Assembly: GCA_035507915.1 (NCBI GenBank) | Contig: DATJNS010000363.1 | Coordinates: 1 to 25,214 of the forward strand | Direction: 5' to 3' | Source of the DNA: JACQAI01 sp035507915 | GTDB taxonomy: Bacteria > Pseudomonadota > Alphaproteobacteria > Elsterales > Elsteraceae | DNA length: 25,214 nt | Shown: positions 15,632-22,984 of the stretch, piece by piece | How positions within the stretch are numbered: the first letter of the stretch is position 1 | Layout: every line of letters begins with the position of its first letter | Made by a program: the position numbers and the translations under genes | Notes under the pieces: model-generated | Seen by the model: only the letters and a program-made list of their open reading frames with translations | The model's database searches: none | Told to the model about the DNA's origin: nothing

Positions 15632-16480
15632 CTAGCTTGGACGCGAGCCCGCGATGGTGATGCGATGCATCTCGCGGCGGAAACCGGGATAGTCGTTCAG
15701 CGCATTGTGCTGGCAGGAGCGATTGTCCCAGAACGCGATCGAGCCCGGAGCCCAACGGAAGCGGCAGGTGAACTCCGGCCGCACCGCGTGCGCGTAAAGG
15801 AATTCGAGCAGGGGCAGACTCTCCTCGCGCGTCATGCCGACGAAGTGCTCGGTGAAGGGAAAGTTGACGTAGAGCGCCTTGCGACCGGTCTCGTCATGGG
15901 TCCGCACCACCGGGTGGGTCGCCGACGAGACCGTCGCAGCACGATCCTCGCGCAGCTGCGTCGAGCGCGTGGCGTTGCGTGCCGCGGCGTTCTGGATCAG
16001 GAATCGGTCGCTGTGCACCGCCTGCAGGCGGTCGAGCATCTCCCGCATGCCAGGCGACAGCCGCTCGTAAGCGAGATATTGGCTGGCGAACAGCGTGTCG
16101 CCACCGTAGGGCGGGACGTCCCGCGCGACCAGGATCGAACCCAGCGGAGGCTGTTCCAGGAACGACATATCGGTGTGCCAGGTCGATCCTATGTTGTGCT
16201 TGTCGGTCTTCTCCTTGACGACCGGCATGATCTCGGGATGACCGGCGAGCGCCTTGTAGGTGCCGTGCACGACGATCTCCCCGAACCGACGCGCCAGCGC
16301 GATCTGGTCGCGCGGCGTCAGCGCCTGATTGCGGAAGAAGATCACGCAATGGTCGAGCAGAGCCCGACGGATGTCCGCGAATACCGCGGGATCGTCCTCG
16401 CGCGCGAGATCGACGCCGAAAATCTCGGCCCCGCAGGCGCCGCCCAGCGGACGCACGTCCAGGCGGGTTCGTGTCAGCAT
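15632..16480 (-). CDS. TauD/TfdA-family 2-oxoglutarate-dependent dioxygenase
   Basis: This 282-aa protein is a non-haem Fe(II)/2-oxoglutarate oxygenase. The iron triad is H102-x-D104 (S-T-W-H-T-D) and H258 (S-C-Q-H-N-A), and R269 and R273 near the end (R-R-E-M-H-R-I-T) supply the 2-oxoglutarate carboxylate contact. The N-terminal G-A-E-I-F-G-V-D-L segment is the usual TauD opening. Such enzymes hydroxylate a carbon next to a heteroatom, releasing sulfite, phenol, amine or aldehyde. Nothing nearby is specific for sulfonates, so I do not call it taurine dioxygenase. The ATG at 16480 overlaps the hyuB stop by seven bases (ATGCTGA), indicating translational coupling. Confidence 0.93.
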   Translation of the reverse strand: MLTRTRLDVRPLGGACGAEIFGVDLAREDDPAVFADIRRALLDHCVIFFRNQALTPRDQIALARRFGEIVVHGTYKALAGHPEIMPVVKEKTDKHNIGSTWHTDMSFLEQPPLGSILVARDVPPYGGDTLFASQYLAYERLSPGMREMLDRLQAVHSDRFLIQNAAARNATRSTQLREDRAATVSSATHPVVRTHDETGRKALYVNFPFTEHFVGMTREESLPLLEFLYAHAVRPEFTCRFRWAPGSIAFWDNRSCQHNALNDYPGFRREMHRITIAGSRPS

Positions 16481-18234
16481 GGCGGAACCTCCGTCGCTTG
16501 CTCGGCAGCGCGCCGTCGCTCGCGCTCGAGCACGGTCGCCGCATCATCGATCGAACGTCCATCAGACGCAATCACGACACCGTAGACCTCGCGCGCGGCC
16601 GCGCGGCTGACGATCCCATCGCGCACGTCACGCAGCACCGATGCGGGATCGCGCTCGAGCGGGTCGCCCCAACCGCCGCCGCCCTGGGAGCGCATCGAGA
16701 ACCGATTGGGGCCGACGTGGCGAATGCCATAGGCCGGCGGATCGAAGGCGCTCCCGTTCCGGGGCTCGCAGCGCAGCGCCCCCGTCGCGCCGGCCAGGCC
16801 GTGGTGCGCGCCGCGCGGTGCGAACCGTCGCATCCCTTCGCCACGAAAGGAGAACTGCACGGGTCTGTCGATGTCGACCGCGTAGGTGACGCCGGGACCG
16901 CCGCGAAACTTGCCGGCGCCACCGGCGTCACACCGCATCTCGTGCTCCAGCACGCGCACCGGATAGAGCTGCTCGAAGGTCTCGATGTTGGGGATGACGA
17001 GCCCGCACAGGCTGTTCAGCCCGCCCTGCTGCGGAAAGCCGTCGCGGCCATCGACGGCGCCGCCGCCCGAGCTGCCGGCCCAGTGATACATGACAAACGT
17101 CTCGCCGTCTTGAGCGGTCCCCGCGGTGATCGGGAACGAGTTGGCGCCCCAGCCGGCGCAGCTCCGCGGCGGATCGGCCTGCCCGAGCGCCTCCCAGCAC
17201 GCTTCGATGATCTCGCAGGCCGGGAACACGGTGCACATCGTCAGCGGCGCCGGCGGCCGGGCGTTCACCAGGCTGCCTTCCGGTGCGACGATCCGGACGC
17301 TGCGGAACGTGCCCTCATTGCGCGGGATCTCGGGATCGAAGAACGAGGACAGCGCGGTGTAGACCGACGAGTAGGTGTTGGCGAGCGAGCTGTTCTTGAA
17401 GCCCTTGATCTGCGGATGCGTGCCGGTGAAATCGACGGTCAGGCCGTCGGCGTCGACGGTCAGCGCAACCTTGATGTCGATGTCCATCGCCTCGAAGCAG
17501 TCGTTGTCGAACCACGCCTCGCCGGTATAGCGGCCCGCCGGCAGCGCGCCGAGCGCGCGACGGAAGCGCCGGTCGGCATGGTCCAGGATGGCGGCGAAAT
17601 AGGCGCGTCCCTGCTCGACCCCGTAGCCGTCGAGCAGCTCCACGACCTTCTCGGCGCCGATCGCGGTCGAGCCGATCATCGCGCGCAGGTCGCCGTCGAG
17701 CAGGTTGGGCGTGCGCGAGTTGAGCAGCAGCAGCTGCCAGAGGTCTTCGCGCGTGCGGCCGGCCTCGATCAGGCGCAGCACGGGCAGCCGGATGCCCTCG
17801 TGGTAGATCTCGCTCGCCGCCGGATTGTAGGTGCCGGCGGCACCGCCGCCGATGTCCGACTGGTGCGCGCGGTTGCACGTGAAGGCGACCAGCCGGCCGC
17901 CGTGGAAGATCGGCCGCGCGATCACCCAGTCGGGCAGGTGATTGCCGCCCGCGACGTACGGATCGCTGAGCACGAACACGTCGTCGGCGCCGAGATCGCC
18001 GCCCGCCGCCGCGAGCAGCGCGCGCACCGCGAAGCCGCCCCCGCCGGTGTGGATCGGGATGCCGTCCGCCTGCGAGACCACCGAGCCCGCAGCGTCCGTG
18101 ATGAAGCACGAGAAGTCGTGCGCGTGACTGAAGATCGGGCTGCGCGCCGAGCGCAGCATGACGAGGCCCATCTGCTGGCTGATGTGATCGAGCCGGCTCT
18201 GGACGACCGCGAGGGCGACCGGATCGAGGTTCAC
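16474..18234 (-). CDS. hyuB: Hydantoinase B/oxoprolinase family protein (HyuB)
   Basis: This 586-aa beta subunit belongs to the ATP-dependent N-methylhydantoinase/oxoprolinase/caprolactamase/acetone carboxylase family. Diagnostic stretches are F-S-H-A-H-D-F-S-C-F near residue 36, D-P-Y-V-A-G-G-N-H-L-P-D near 91, H-Q-S-D-I-G-G near 125, and G-G-P-G-V-T-Y followed by a C-terminal S-Q-G-G-G-G-W-G-D-P. The H-x-x-D-I-G-G stretch is the likely metal-site histidine/aspartate region. With HyuA it hydrolyses or carboxylates cyclic amides or ketones using ATP in the cytoplasm. The GTG at 18234 overlaps the hyuA stop as GTGA. The - strand frame stays open across both genes to 20547, but beyond 18234 it is a shadow of hyuA. 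Confidence 0.93.
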   Translation of the reverse strand: MNLDPVALAVVQSRLDHISQQMGLVMLRSARSPIFSHAHDFSCFITDAAGSVVSQADGIPIHTGGGGFAVRALLAAAGGDLGADDVFVLSDPYVAGGNHLPDWVIARPIFHGGRLVAFTCNRAHQSDIGGGAAGTYNPAASEIYHEGIRLPVLRLIEAGRTREDLWQLLLLNSRTPNLLDGDLRAMIGSTAIGAEKVVELLDGYGVEQGRAYFAAILDHADRRFRRALGALPAGRYTGEAWFDNDCFEAMDIDIKVALTVDADGLTVDFTGTHPQIKGFKNSSLANTYSSVYTALSSFFDPEIPRNEGTFRSVRIVAPEGSLVNARPPAPLTMCTVFPACEIIEACWEALGQADPPRSCAGWGANSFPITAGTAQDGETFVMYHWAGSSGGGAVDGRDGFPQQGGLNSLCGLVIPNIETFEQLYPVRVLEHEMRCDAGGAGKFRGGPGVTYAVDIDRPVQFSFRGEGMRRFAPRGAHHGLAGATGALRCEPRNGSAFDPPAYGIRHVGPNRFSMRSQGGGGWGDPLERDPASVLRDVRDGIVSRAAAREVYGVVIASDGRSIDDAATVLERERRRAAEQATEVPPC

Positions 18235-20318
18235 GACGCCGGCTCCCGCGCGGGCTCGAGATGGATCACGAAATTGCCGGCCGCGTCGACCTCGAGCGCG
18301 TCGTCGGGGCCGACGAACACCGTCGTCGTCGCTTCCTCGACGACGAGAGGTCCGCGGCGCCGATGGCCCGGCCGCAGCGCATCGCCGCGGAACACGTCGG
18401 TCTCGGCCCAGCCCCGCCCCGCGCCGAGGAAGACGCGCCGGCGCTCGTAGGGCGCGGGATCTCCGGCGCCGGACGCGAGCACCGCGGGGCGCCACGCCGG
18501 CAAGAGACCGAACCCGACGACGCGCAGCTTGGTGATCTCGACGACGCCGTCGGGCTGGAGATGGCCGTAGAGCCGCGCGTACTCGCGCTCGAAGCCGGCG
18601 CGCAGCGCGGCCGGCGCGAGCCCGGCACCATCCCCGTCGCCATCCAGCACGACGCGCGTCTCCCATTGCTGGCCCAGATAGCGCATGTCGAGCTCGCGCT
18701 GGAGGCGCATGCGCTCGGACGGGAAGCCGCTCGCCGCGAGCACCGCGCGCGCCTCCCTCTCGAGCGCCGCGAATGCGGCGTCGAGGGTGGCCTCGCCGCC
18801 GTCGCCGAGGCGCGCCTGGTGCGGGCGGATGAAATCGTGGCGCACGTCGGAGTTGACCATGCCGAGCGCGCAGAACACGCCGGCCAAACGCGGCACGTAG
18901 ACGCGCGCGCAACCGAGCCGGCGCCCGATCGCCGCGCCGTGCAGCGCGCCGGCACCACCGGCCGCCACCAGCACGAAGCCGCGCGGATCGTAGCCGCGCT
19001 CGGTGCTGAGCCGCTGCACCGCGCCGAGCAGCTTCTGCTCGACCACTTCGACGATGCCGGCCGCGGCGGCCTCGACGTCCAGCCCGAGCGGCGCGGCGAC
19101 GCGCGACGCGATGGCGGCGCCGGCGCGCGTCGCGTCGAGCACGATCGAGCCGCCGGCATACGGGCCGGCGCGCAAGCGGCCGAGCACGAGCTGCGCGTCG
19201 GTGACGGTCGGCGCCTCGCCGCCCTTGCCGTAGGACGCCGGGCCGGGCAGCGCGCCGGCGCCTTGCGGTCCGACGAACAGCATGCCGCCGGGATCGACGC
19301 CCGCGATGGTGCCGCCGCCAGCGCCGATCGTGTGGACCTCGACCGAGGGCAGCGCCAGGTGATAGCCGGCGATCTGGAAGTGATCGTTGACCGCGACCTT
19401 GCCGCGCTCGACCAGGATGACGTCGCAGCTCGTGCCGCCGATCTCCATCGAGACCAGGTTGTCGGAGCCGATCGCGCGCGCGTAGTAGGCGAGCGCGCCG
19501 ACGCCGGCCGCCGGGCCCGACAGCAGGAGCGCGGCCGGGCGGGCCGCGATCTGGTCGATCGGCACGAGTCCGCCATTGTTCTGGATCAGATAGATCGAGC
19601 CGGGCAGCCCGCAGGCCTTGAGCGCGTCGTCGAGCGCGCGCAGATAGTCGATCGTGCGCGGCGCGATGTAGGCATTGACGGTCGCGGTCGAGCAGCGCTC
19701 GTACTCGCCGATCAGCGGTGAGATCTCGCTCGACACCGAGATCCACTTGCCGGGCCAGATGCGGCGCAGCTGCTCGGCGGCCGCGCGCTCGTGCGCGGGA
19801 TTGGCGTAGCTGTGGAGGAAGCCGATCGCCACCGAATCCACCTGCTCGGCTTCGAAGACGCGCGCGGCGGCGGCCACGTCCTCGGCCGACAACGGCTCGA
19901 GCTCGTTGCCGTCGCGATCGAGCCGCCCGCGCACCGGCAGCCGCAGATAGCGCGGCGCGAGCACCGGCGGATAGGGGTCGCGGTGGCGCCAGGGCGTGTC
20001 GCGCATGCCACGACGCAGCTCGATGCTGTCGCGGAAGCCCGCCGTGGTCAGCAGCCCGACCGGCGGCTGACGGCGCTCGAGCACGATATTGGTCGCGATC
20101 GTCGAGCCGTGGACGAACAGGTCGCAGCGCTCGAGAAGTTGCCGCACCTCGACACCGAGCGCCGCCGCCGCGGTCGCCAATCCGGCGAGCACGCCGTCGG
20201 CGGGATTGTCCGGTACCGAGGGCACCTTGAAGACGTGCGAGGCGCCACCGGACGAGGCGACGACGAGGTCGGTGAACGTGCCGCCGACATCGACGCCGAT
20301 GCGCCAGCCGGCGCTCAC
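18231..20318 (-). CDS. hyuA: Hydantoinase A/oxoprolinase family ATPase subunit (HyuA)
   Basis: This 695-aa protein has the normal length of HyuA. It has an ASKHA-type ATPase opening R-I-G-V-D-V-G-G-T-F-T-D near residues 6-17. A-T-N-I-V-L-E-R-R is near 78-86, L-S-G-P-A-A-G-V-G-A near 272, and M-E-I-G-G-T-S-C-D-V near 292-301. H-T-I-G-A-G-G-G-T-I is near 336, a glycine-rich C-lobe motif A-A-G-G-A-G-A-L-H-G is near 451, and a soluble C-terminal domain follows. HyuA phosphorylates or activates the ring carbonyl with ATP for the HyuB reaction. The GTG at 20318 overlaps the iclR stop (GTGA) and gives the standard short lead before the ATPase motif; the 45 upstream codons are shadow. Close relatives act on N-methylhydantoin, 5-oxoproline or caprolactam; the substrate here is unknown. 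Confidence 0.94.
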   Translation of the reverse strand: MSAGWRIGVDVGGTFTDLVVASSGGASHVFKVPSVPDNPADGVLAGLATAAAALGVEVRQLLERCDLFVHGSTIATNIVLERRQPPVGLLTTAGFRDSIELRRGMRDTPWRHRDPYPPVLAPRYLRLPVRGRLDRDGNELEPLSAEDVAAAARVFEAEQVDSVAIGFLHSYANPAHERAAAEQLRRIWPGKWISVSSEISPLIGEYERCSTATVNAYIAPRTIDYLRALDDALKACGLPGSIYLIQNNGGLVPIDQIAARPAALLLSGPAAGVGALAYYARAIGSDNLVSMEIGGTSCDVILVERGKVAVNDHFQIAGYHLALPSVEVHTIGAGGGTIAGVDPGGMLFVGPQGAGALPGPASYGKGGEAPTVTDAQLVLGRLRAGPYAGGSIVLDATRAGAAIASRVAAPLGLDVEAAAAGIVEVVEQKLLGAVQRLSTERGYDPRGFVLVAAGGAGALHGAAIGRRLGCARVYVPRLAGVFCALGMVNSDVRHDFIRPHQARLGDGGEATLDAAFAALEREARAVLAASGFPSERMRLQRELDMRYLGQQWETRVVLDGDGDGAGLAPAALRAGFEREYARLYGHLQPDGVVEITKLRVVGFGLLPAWRPAVLASGAGDPAPYERRRVFLGAGRGWAETDVFRGDALRPGHRRRGPLVVEEATTTVFVGPDDALEVDAAGNFVIHLEPAREPAS

Positions 20319-21085
20319 GATGCGGTCCGGCCTTCCAGGGCGCGGGCGGCGCCGTTGAGCACGTCGGAGATCTGCGCGGCGGCGCTCTGCATGGCGGGAA
20401 CCACGCGGCGCATCCACACGCGCGTGGTGCGATAGCGCGGCGCGGCGACGCACAGGGCGGCGATCGCGATGCCGGCCGTGTTGAGCACCGGCGCCGCGAC
20501 GCCGGCGACGTCGAGCCGCCAGCCGCCCTGGTTGATCGCGTAGCCACGCAGGCGCACGCGCTGCAGCTCGCGGCGCAGCTCGTCGTGATCCGTGATGGTC
20601 TGCGGCGTCGCCGGCGGCAGCACCGCCGGCATCACCTTGTCGAGATAGCCCGGTGCCTGGAATGCGAGCAGCACCAGACCGGTCGACGCCTGGTGCGCCA
20701 GAAAGCGCGTCCCCACGGGTGCATAGACGCGCACGGTCTGCACGCCGTCGACGATGTGGACGTTGACCGACTCAAATCCCGAGAGCACACCGAGGTCGAC
20801 GTTCTCCTGCAGCTCGGCCGCCAGGCGCGCCATGATCGACGCCGCCGCCTGCACGAGCGGCGTCACCGACGCGGCGGCGCCGACCTCCCAGGCCTTCAGC
20901 CCGAGGCGATAGATGCCGCCGGGCTGGCGCTCGACGAAACCTCGCGCGGCCAGCGTCGTCAGCACGTCGTGGACGCTCGATTTCGAGATGCCGAGCTCCC
21001 GGGCGATCTCGCCCAGCCCGAGCGGACGCTGCGCGCGCGCGAGCATCTCGACGATGTCCAGCGCACGGCCAAGACTGGAGAGCAT
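20315..21085 (-). CDS. IclR-family transcriptional regulator
   Basis: This 256-aa regulator has the IclR layout. The N-terminal winged HTH spans about residues 4-65 (L-G-E-I-A-R-E-L-G-I-S-K-S-S-V-H-D-V-L, then G-G-I-Y-R-L-G). A GAF-like effector domain covers about 75-250, with L-A-H-Q-A-S-T-G near 129-136 and G-G-W-R-L-D-V-A-G-V-A-A-P-V-L around 188-202. It is the first gene of the hyuAB train and overlaps hyuA by 4 bp, so regulator and enzymes are made together. It also diverges from the ABC importer, and the shared intergenic repeats are its likely binding sites. IclR proteins may repress or activate, and the sign cannot be read. No clear ribosome site precedes the ATG at 21085. Confidence 0.94.
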   Translation of the reverse strand: MLSSLGRALDIVEMLARAQRPLGLGEIARELGISKSSVHDVLTTLAARGFVERQPGGIYRLGLKAWEVGAAASVTPLVQAAASIMARLAAELQENVDLGVLSGFESVNVHIVDGVQTVRVYAPVGTRFLAHQASTGLVLLAFQAPGYLDKVMPAVLPPATPQTITDHDELRRELQRVRLRGYAINQGGWRLDVAGVAAPVLNTAGIAIAALCVAAPRYRTTRVWMRRVVPAMQSAAAQISDVLNGAARALEGRTAS

Positions 21086-21109
21086 GCGGGTATGTCGGAT
21101 GGCTGTTCT

Positions 21110-21127
21110 GTTATCCCGGACGATAAC
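21110..21127. promoter_or_regulatory. Inverted repeat GTTATC / GATAAC upstream of iclR (candidate operator)
   Basis: Perfect 6-base arms at 21110-21115 and 21122-21127 are separated by six bases, 25 bp before the iclR start. The octamer CGATAACG of the right arm (21121-21128) recurs exactly at 21243-21250 on the other side of the intergenic region. Recurrence of the same A+T-containing element in otherwise G+C-rich sequence suggests a protein-binding site, most simply for IclR. Confidence 0.4.
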
Positions 21128-21222
21128 GCCGCGTCTTCGGCGGGGTCAAGGCGAGCCGGGGCACGGCGCTTGCAGGCCGCCCACGGGCCCAAAACTGCGG
21201 CGGGACGGGCGCCGCGACGCCT

Positions 21223-21249
21223 TGACGCTGCTCGCGAGCCGCCGATAAC
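21223..21249 (+). promoter_or_regulatory. Weak candidate promoter for the ABC importer operon
   Basis: TTGACG (21223-21228) is a 5/6 match to the -35 consensus, and GATAAC (21244-21249) is a 4/6 match to the -10. The spacing of 15 bp is short. The -10 candidate coincides with the repeated CGATAACG element. If real, a regulator on that element would cover the promoter directly. This is a low-confidence call. Confidence 0.25.
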
Positions 21250-21268
21250 GTTCGAGAAACGAGAATAT

Positions 21269-21289
21269 CTGTTCGGGATAGCCGAACAG
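21269..21289. promoter_or_regulatory. Perfect 8-bp-arm inverted repeat upstream of the ABC permease
   Basis: Arms CTGTTCGG (21269-21276) and CCGAACAG (21282-21289) are perfect complements around the 5-base spacer GATAG. The repeat ends 22 bases before the permease ATG at 21312, where a repressor would block the + strand operon. The dyad suits a dimeric regulator such as IclR. As RNA it would form a stem-loop near the ribosome site, an alternative role. Confidence 0.5.
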
Positions 21290-21311
21290 CCCAAAGGGCG
21301 GACACGTCGGC

Positions 21312-22184
21312 ATGGCGACAGCGTCCTCGGCGCGCGCGGACGAGCACTGGAGGGTCGATGCGTTGACCGTTTCGGCGGCAGATGAGGCGACCGATCGCGC
21401 CGATCCGGCGCCGCGTCGCAGGCGTCACACGGCGCGTCTCGTCCGCCTCGTGATCCTGCCCGTCACGGTGCTGGCGATCTGGCAGGCCGCCGCGATGCTC
21501 GAGCTCTACAACACCGTGCTGCTGCCGCCGCCCAGCCGCGTGTTCATGGCGGCGATCGGTTTGATCGCGAGCGGCGAGCTGCTCCGGCATTTCGCCGACA
21601 GCATGCGGCGCATCGCGCTCGCCAATCTGGTGTCGATCGCCACCGCGGTGCCGCTCGGCGTCCTGATGGGACGCTACCGCCCGTTCGAGGAGATCATGGA
21701 CGGGCTGCTCAACATCCTGCGGCCGATCCCGCCGCTGGCGTGGATCCCGCTCGCGATCCTGTGGTTCGGCCTCGGCGAATCTTCCGTCGTGTTCATCACG
21801 CTGATCTCGGCGTTCTTCGCGATCCTGATCAACACGATCGCCGGCGTGCGCAGCGTCGACCGCTCGCTGATACGCGCCGCACTGACCCTGGGCGCCAGCC
21901 AGCACGATCTCATCAAAGACGTCGTCCTGCCCGCGACCCTGCCGCACATCATCACCGGGGTGCGCATCGCGCTCGGCGTCTCCTGGATGAGCATCGTCGC
22001 CGCCGAGCTGATCGCCTCGTCGAGCGGGCTTGGCTACATGATCAGCTATTACCGCGAGGTGCTGCGCTCCGATCTGATCCTCGTCGGCATGCTGACCATC
22101 GGGCTGATCGGCTTCGTCATGGATCGCGGCTTGTTGTGGCTGGAGCGCCGGCTGCTGCCGTGGTGCACGCGGGTCGAGCCCTAG
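21312..22184 (+). CDS. ABC transporter permease, SsuC/TauC type
   Basis: This 290-aa inner-membrane permease has an N-terminal basic cytoplasmic segment (about residues 1-42) and six or so transmembrane helices. The family pattern includes L-P-P-P-S-R-V-F near 71-78, the coupling-loop sequence A-A-L-T-L-G-A-S-Q-H-D-L-I-K-D-V-V-L-P-A near 189-208 (the EAA motif), and G-L-G-Y-M-I-S near 238-244. It belongs to the nitrate/sulfonate/taurine importer branch. The ATG at 21312 is the only reasonable start; the next in-frame Met is inside helix 1. It abuts the ATPase gene with no gap (TAG then ATG). Confidence 0.94.
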   Translation: MATASSARADEHWRVDALTVSAADEATDRADPAPRRRRHTARLVRLVILPVTVLAIWQAAAMLELYNTVLLPPPSRVFMAAIGLIASGELLRHFADSMRRIALANLVSIATAVPLGVLMGRYRPFEEIMDGLLNILRPIPPLAWIPLAILWFGLGESSVVFITLISAFFAILINTIAGVRSVDRSLIRAALTLGASQHDLIKDVVLPATLPHIITGVRIALGVSWMSIVAAELIASSSGLGYMISYYREVLRSDLILVGMLTIGLIGFVMDRGLLWLERRLLPWCTRVEP

Positions 22185-22973
22185 ATGGCGGTCAAGCTCG
22201 AGATCCGCGACGTCAGCAAGGCGTACGACGCGCCGGGAGGCGACCGCCGGATCCGCGCGCTCGACGGCATTTCGTTCAGCGTCGATCAGGGCGAGTTCGT
22301 CTCGCTGCTCGGCCCGAGCGGCTGCGGCAAGTCGACCTTGCTCAACATGATCGCCGGGTTCGAGGCCGCGAGCTCCGGCGAGATCAGGCTCGACGGCAAG
22401 CTCGTGCAGCAGCCGGGCGCCGATCGCGGTTTGGTGTTCCAGGACTATGCGCTGTTTCCGTGGAAGACCCTGCTCGACAACGTCATGTATGGTCCGCAGA
22501 AGCGCGGGCTGCCGAAGCGCGAGTGCGTCGAGATTGCGCGCCGCTACATCGAACTGGTCGGCCTAGCCGGATTCGAGGCGCACTATCCGCACCAGCTCTC
22601 GGGCGGCATGCGTCAGCGCTGCGCGCTCGCGCGCTCGGTCGCCAACGATCCGGACGTCCTCCTGATGGACGAGCCGCTCGCGGCGATCGACGCACTGACC
22701 CGAAACACGCTGCAGGAGGAGATCTTGCGGGTGTGCGACGCGCGCAACGGCACTCCGCGCAAGACCGTGATCTACGTCACCCACTCGATCGACGAGGCGG
22801 TGTTCCTGTCCGACCGCATCGTCGTGATGAGTCCGCGCCCCGGTCGCGTGTTCGAGCTGGTCGACGTGCCCCTGCCCGCGCCGCGCACCGACGAGACCCG
22901 CCTGCTGCCCGAGTTCCACGAGCTCACCGCGCGCATCTGGCGGTCGCTCAAAATCTACGCCAAGCCTGCCTGA
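22185..22973 (+). CDS. ABC transporter ATP-binding protein, SsuB/TauB type
   Basis: This 262-aa ATPase has all nucleotide-binding elements: Walker A G43-P-S-G-C-G-K-S-T51, Q-loop Q86 (F-Q-D-Y-A-L-F-P-W), signature L-S-G-G-M-R-Q-R at 138-145, Walker B V-L-L-M-D-E-P at 158-164 with catalytic E163, and the H-loop in Y-V-T-H-S-I-D-E-A. It is the size of a nitrate/sulfonate/taurine importer ATPase and has no C-terminal TOBE domain. It energises uptake with the permease immediately upstream, from which it is separated by no bases, and the binding protein 11 bp downstream. Confidence 0.95.
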   Translation: MAVKLEIRDVSKAYDAPGGDRRIRALDGISFSVDQGEFVSLLGPSGCGKSTLLNMIAGFEAASSGEIRLDGKLVQQPGADRGLVFQDYALFPWKTLLDNVMYGPQKRGLPKRECVEIARRYIELVGLAGFEAHYPHQLSGGMRQRCALARSVANDPDVLLMDEPLAAIDALTRNTLQEEILRVCDARNGTPRKTVIYVTHSIDEAVFLSDRIVVMSPRPGRVFELVDVPLPAPRTDETRLLPEFHELTARIWRSLKIYAKPA

Positions 22974-22984
22974 CGGAGACGAAC

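Noticed and set aside
15632..16480. Specific call as taurine dioxygenase (tauD), given the SsuC/TauC-type importer nearby
   Set aside because: Only family-level motifs are visible and no other sulfonate gene is present. TfdA-type and other substrates are equally possible.
16474..20547. One continuous 1357-codon open frame on the - strand, suggesting a giant fused protein
   Set aside because: Only the part below 18234 encodes recognisable HyuB. Upstream of it the translation is arginine/alanine-rich shadow of hyuA, which is in a different frame with its own conserved motifs.
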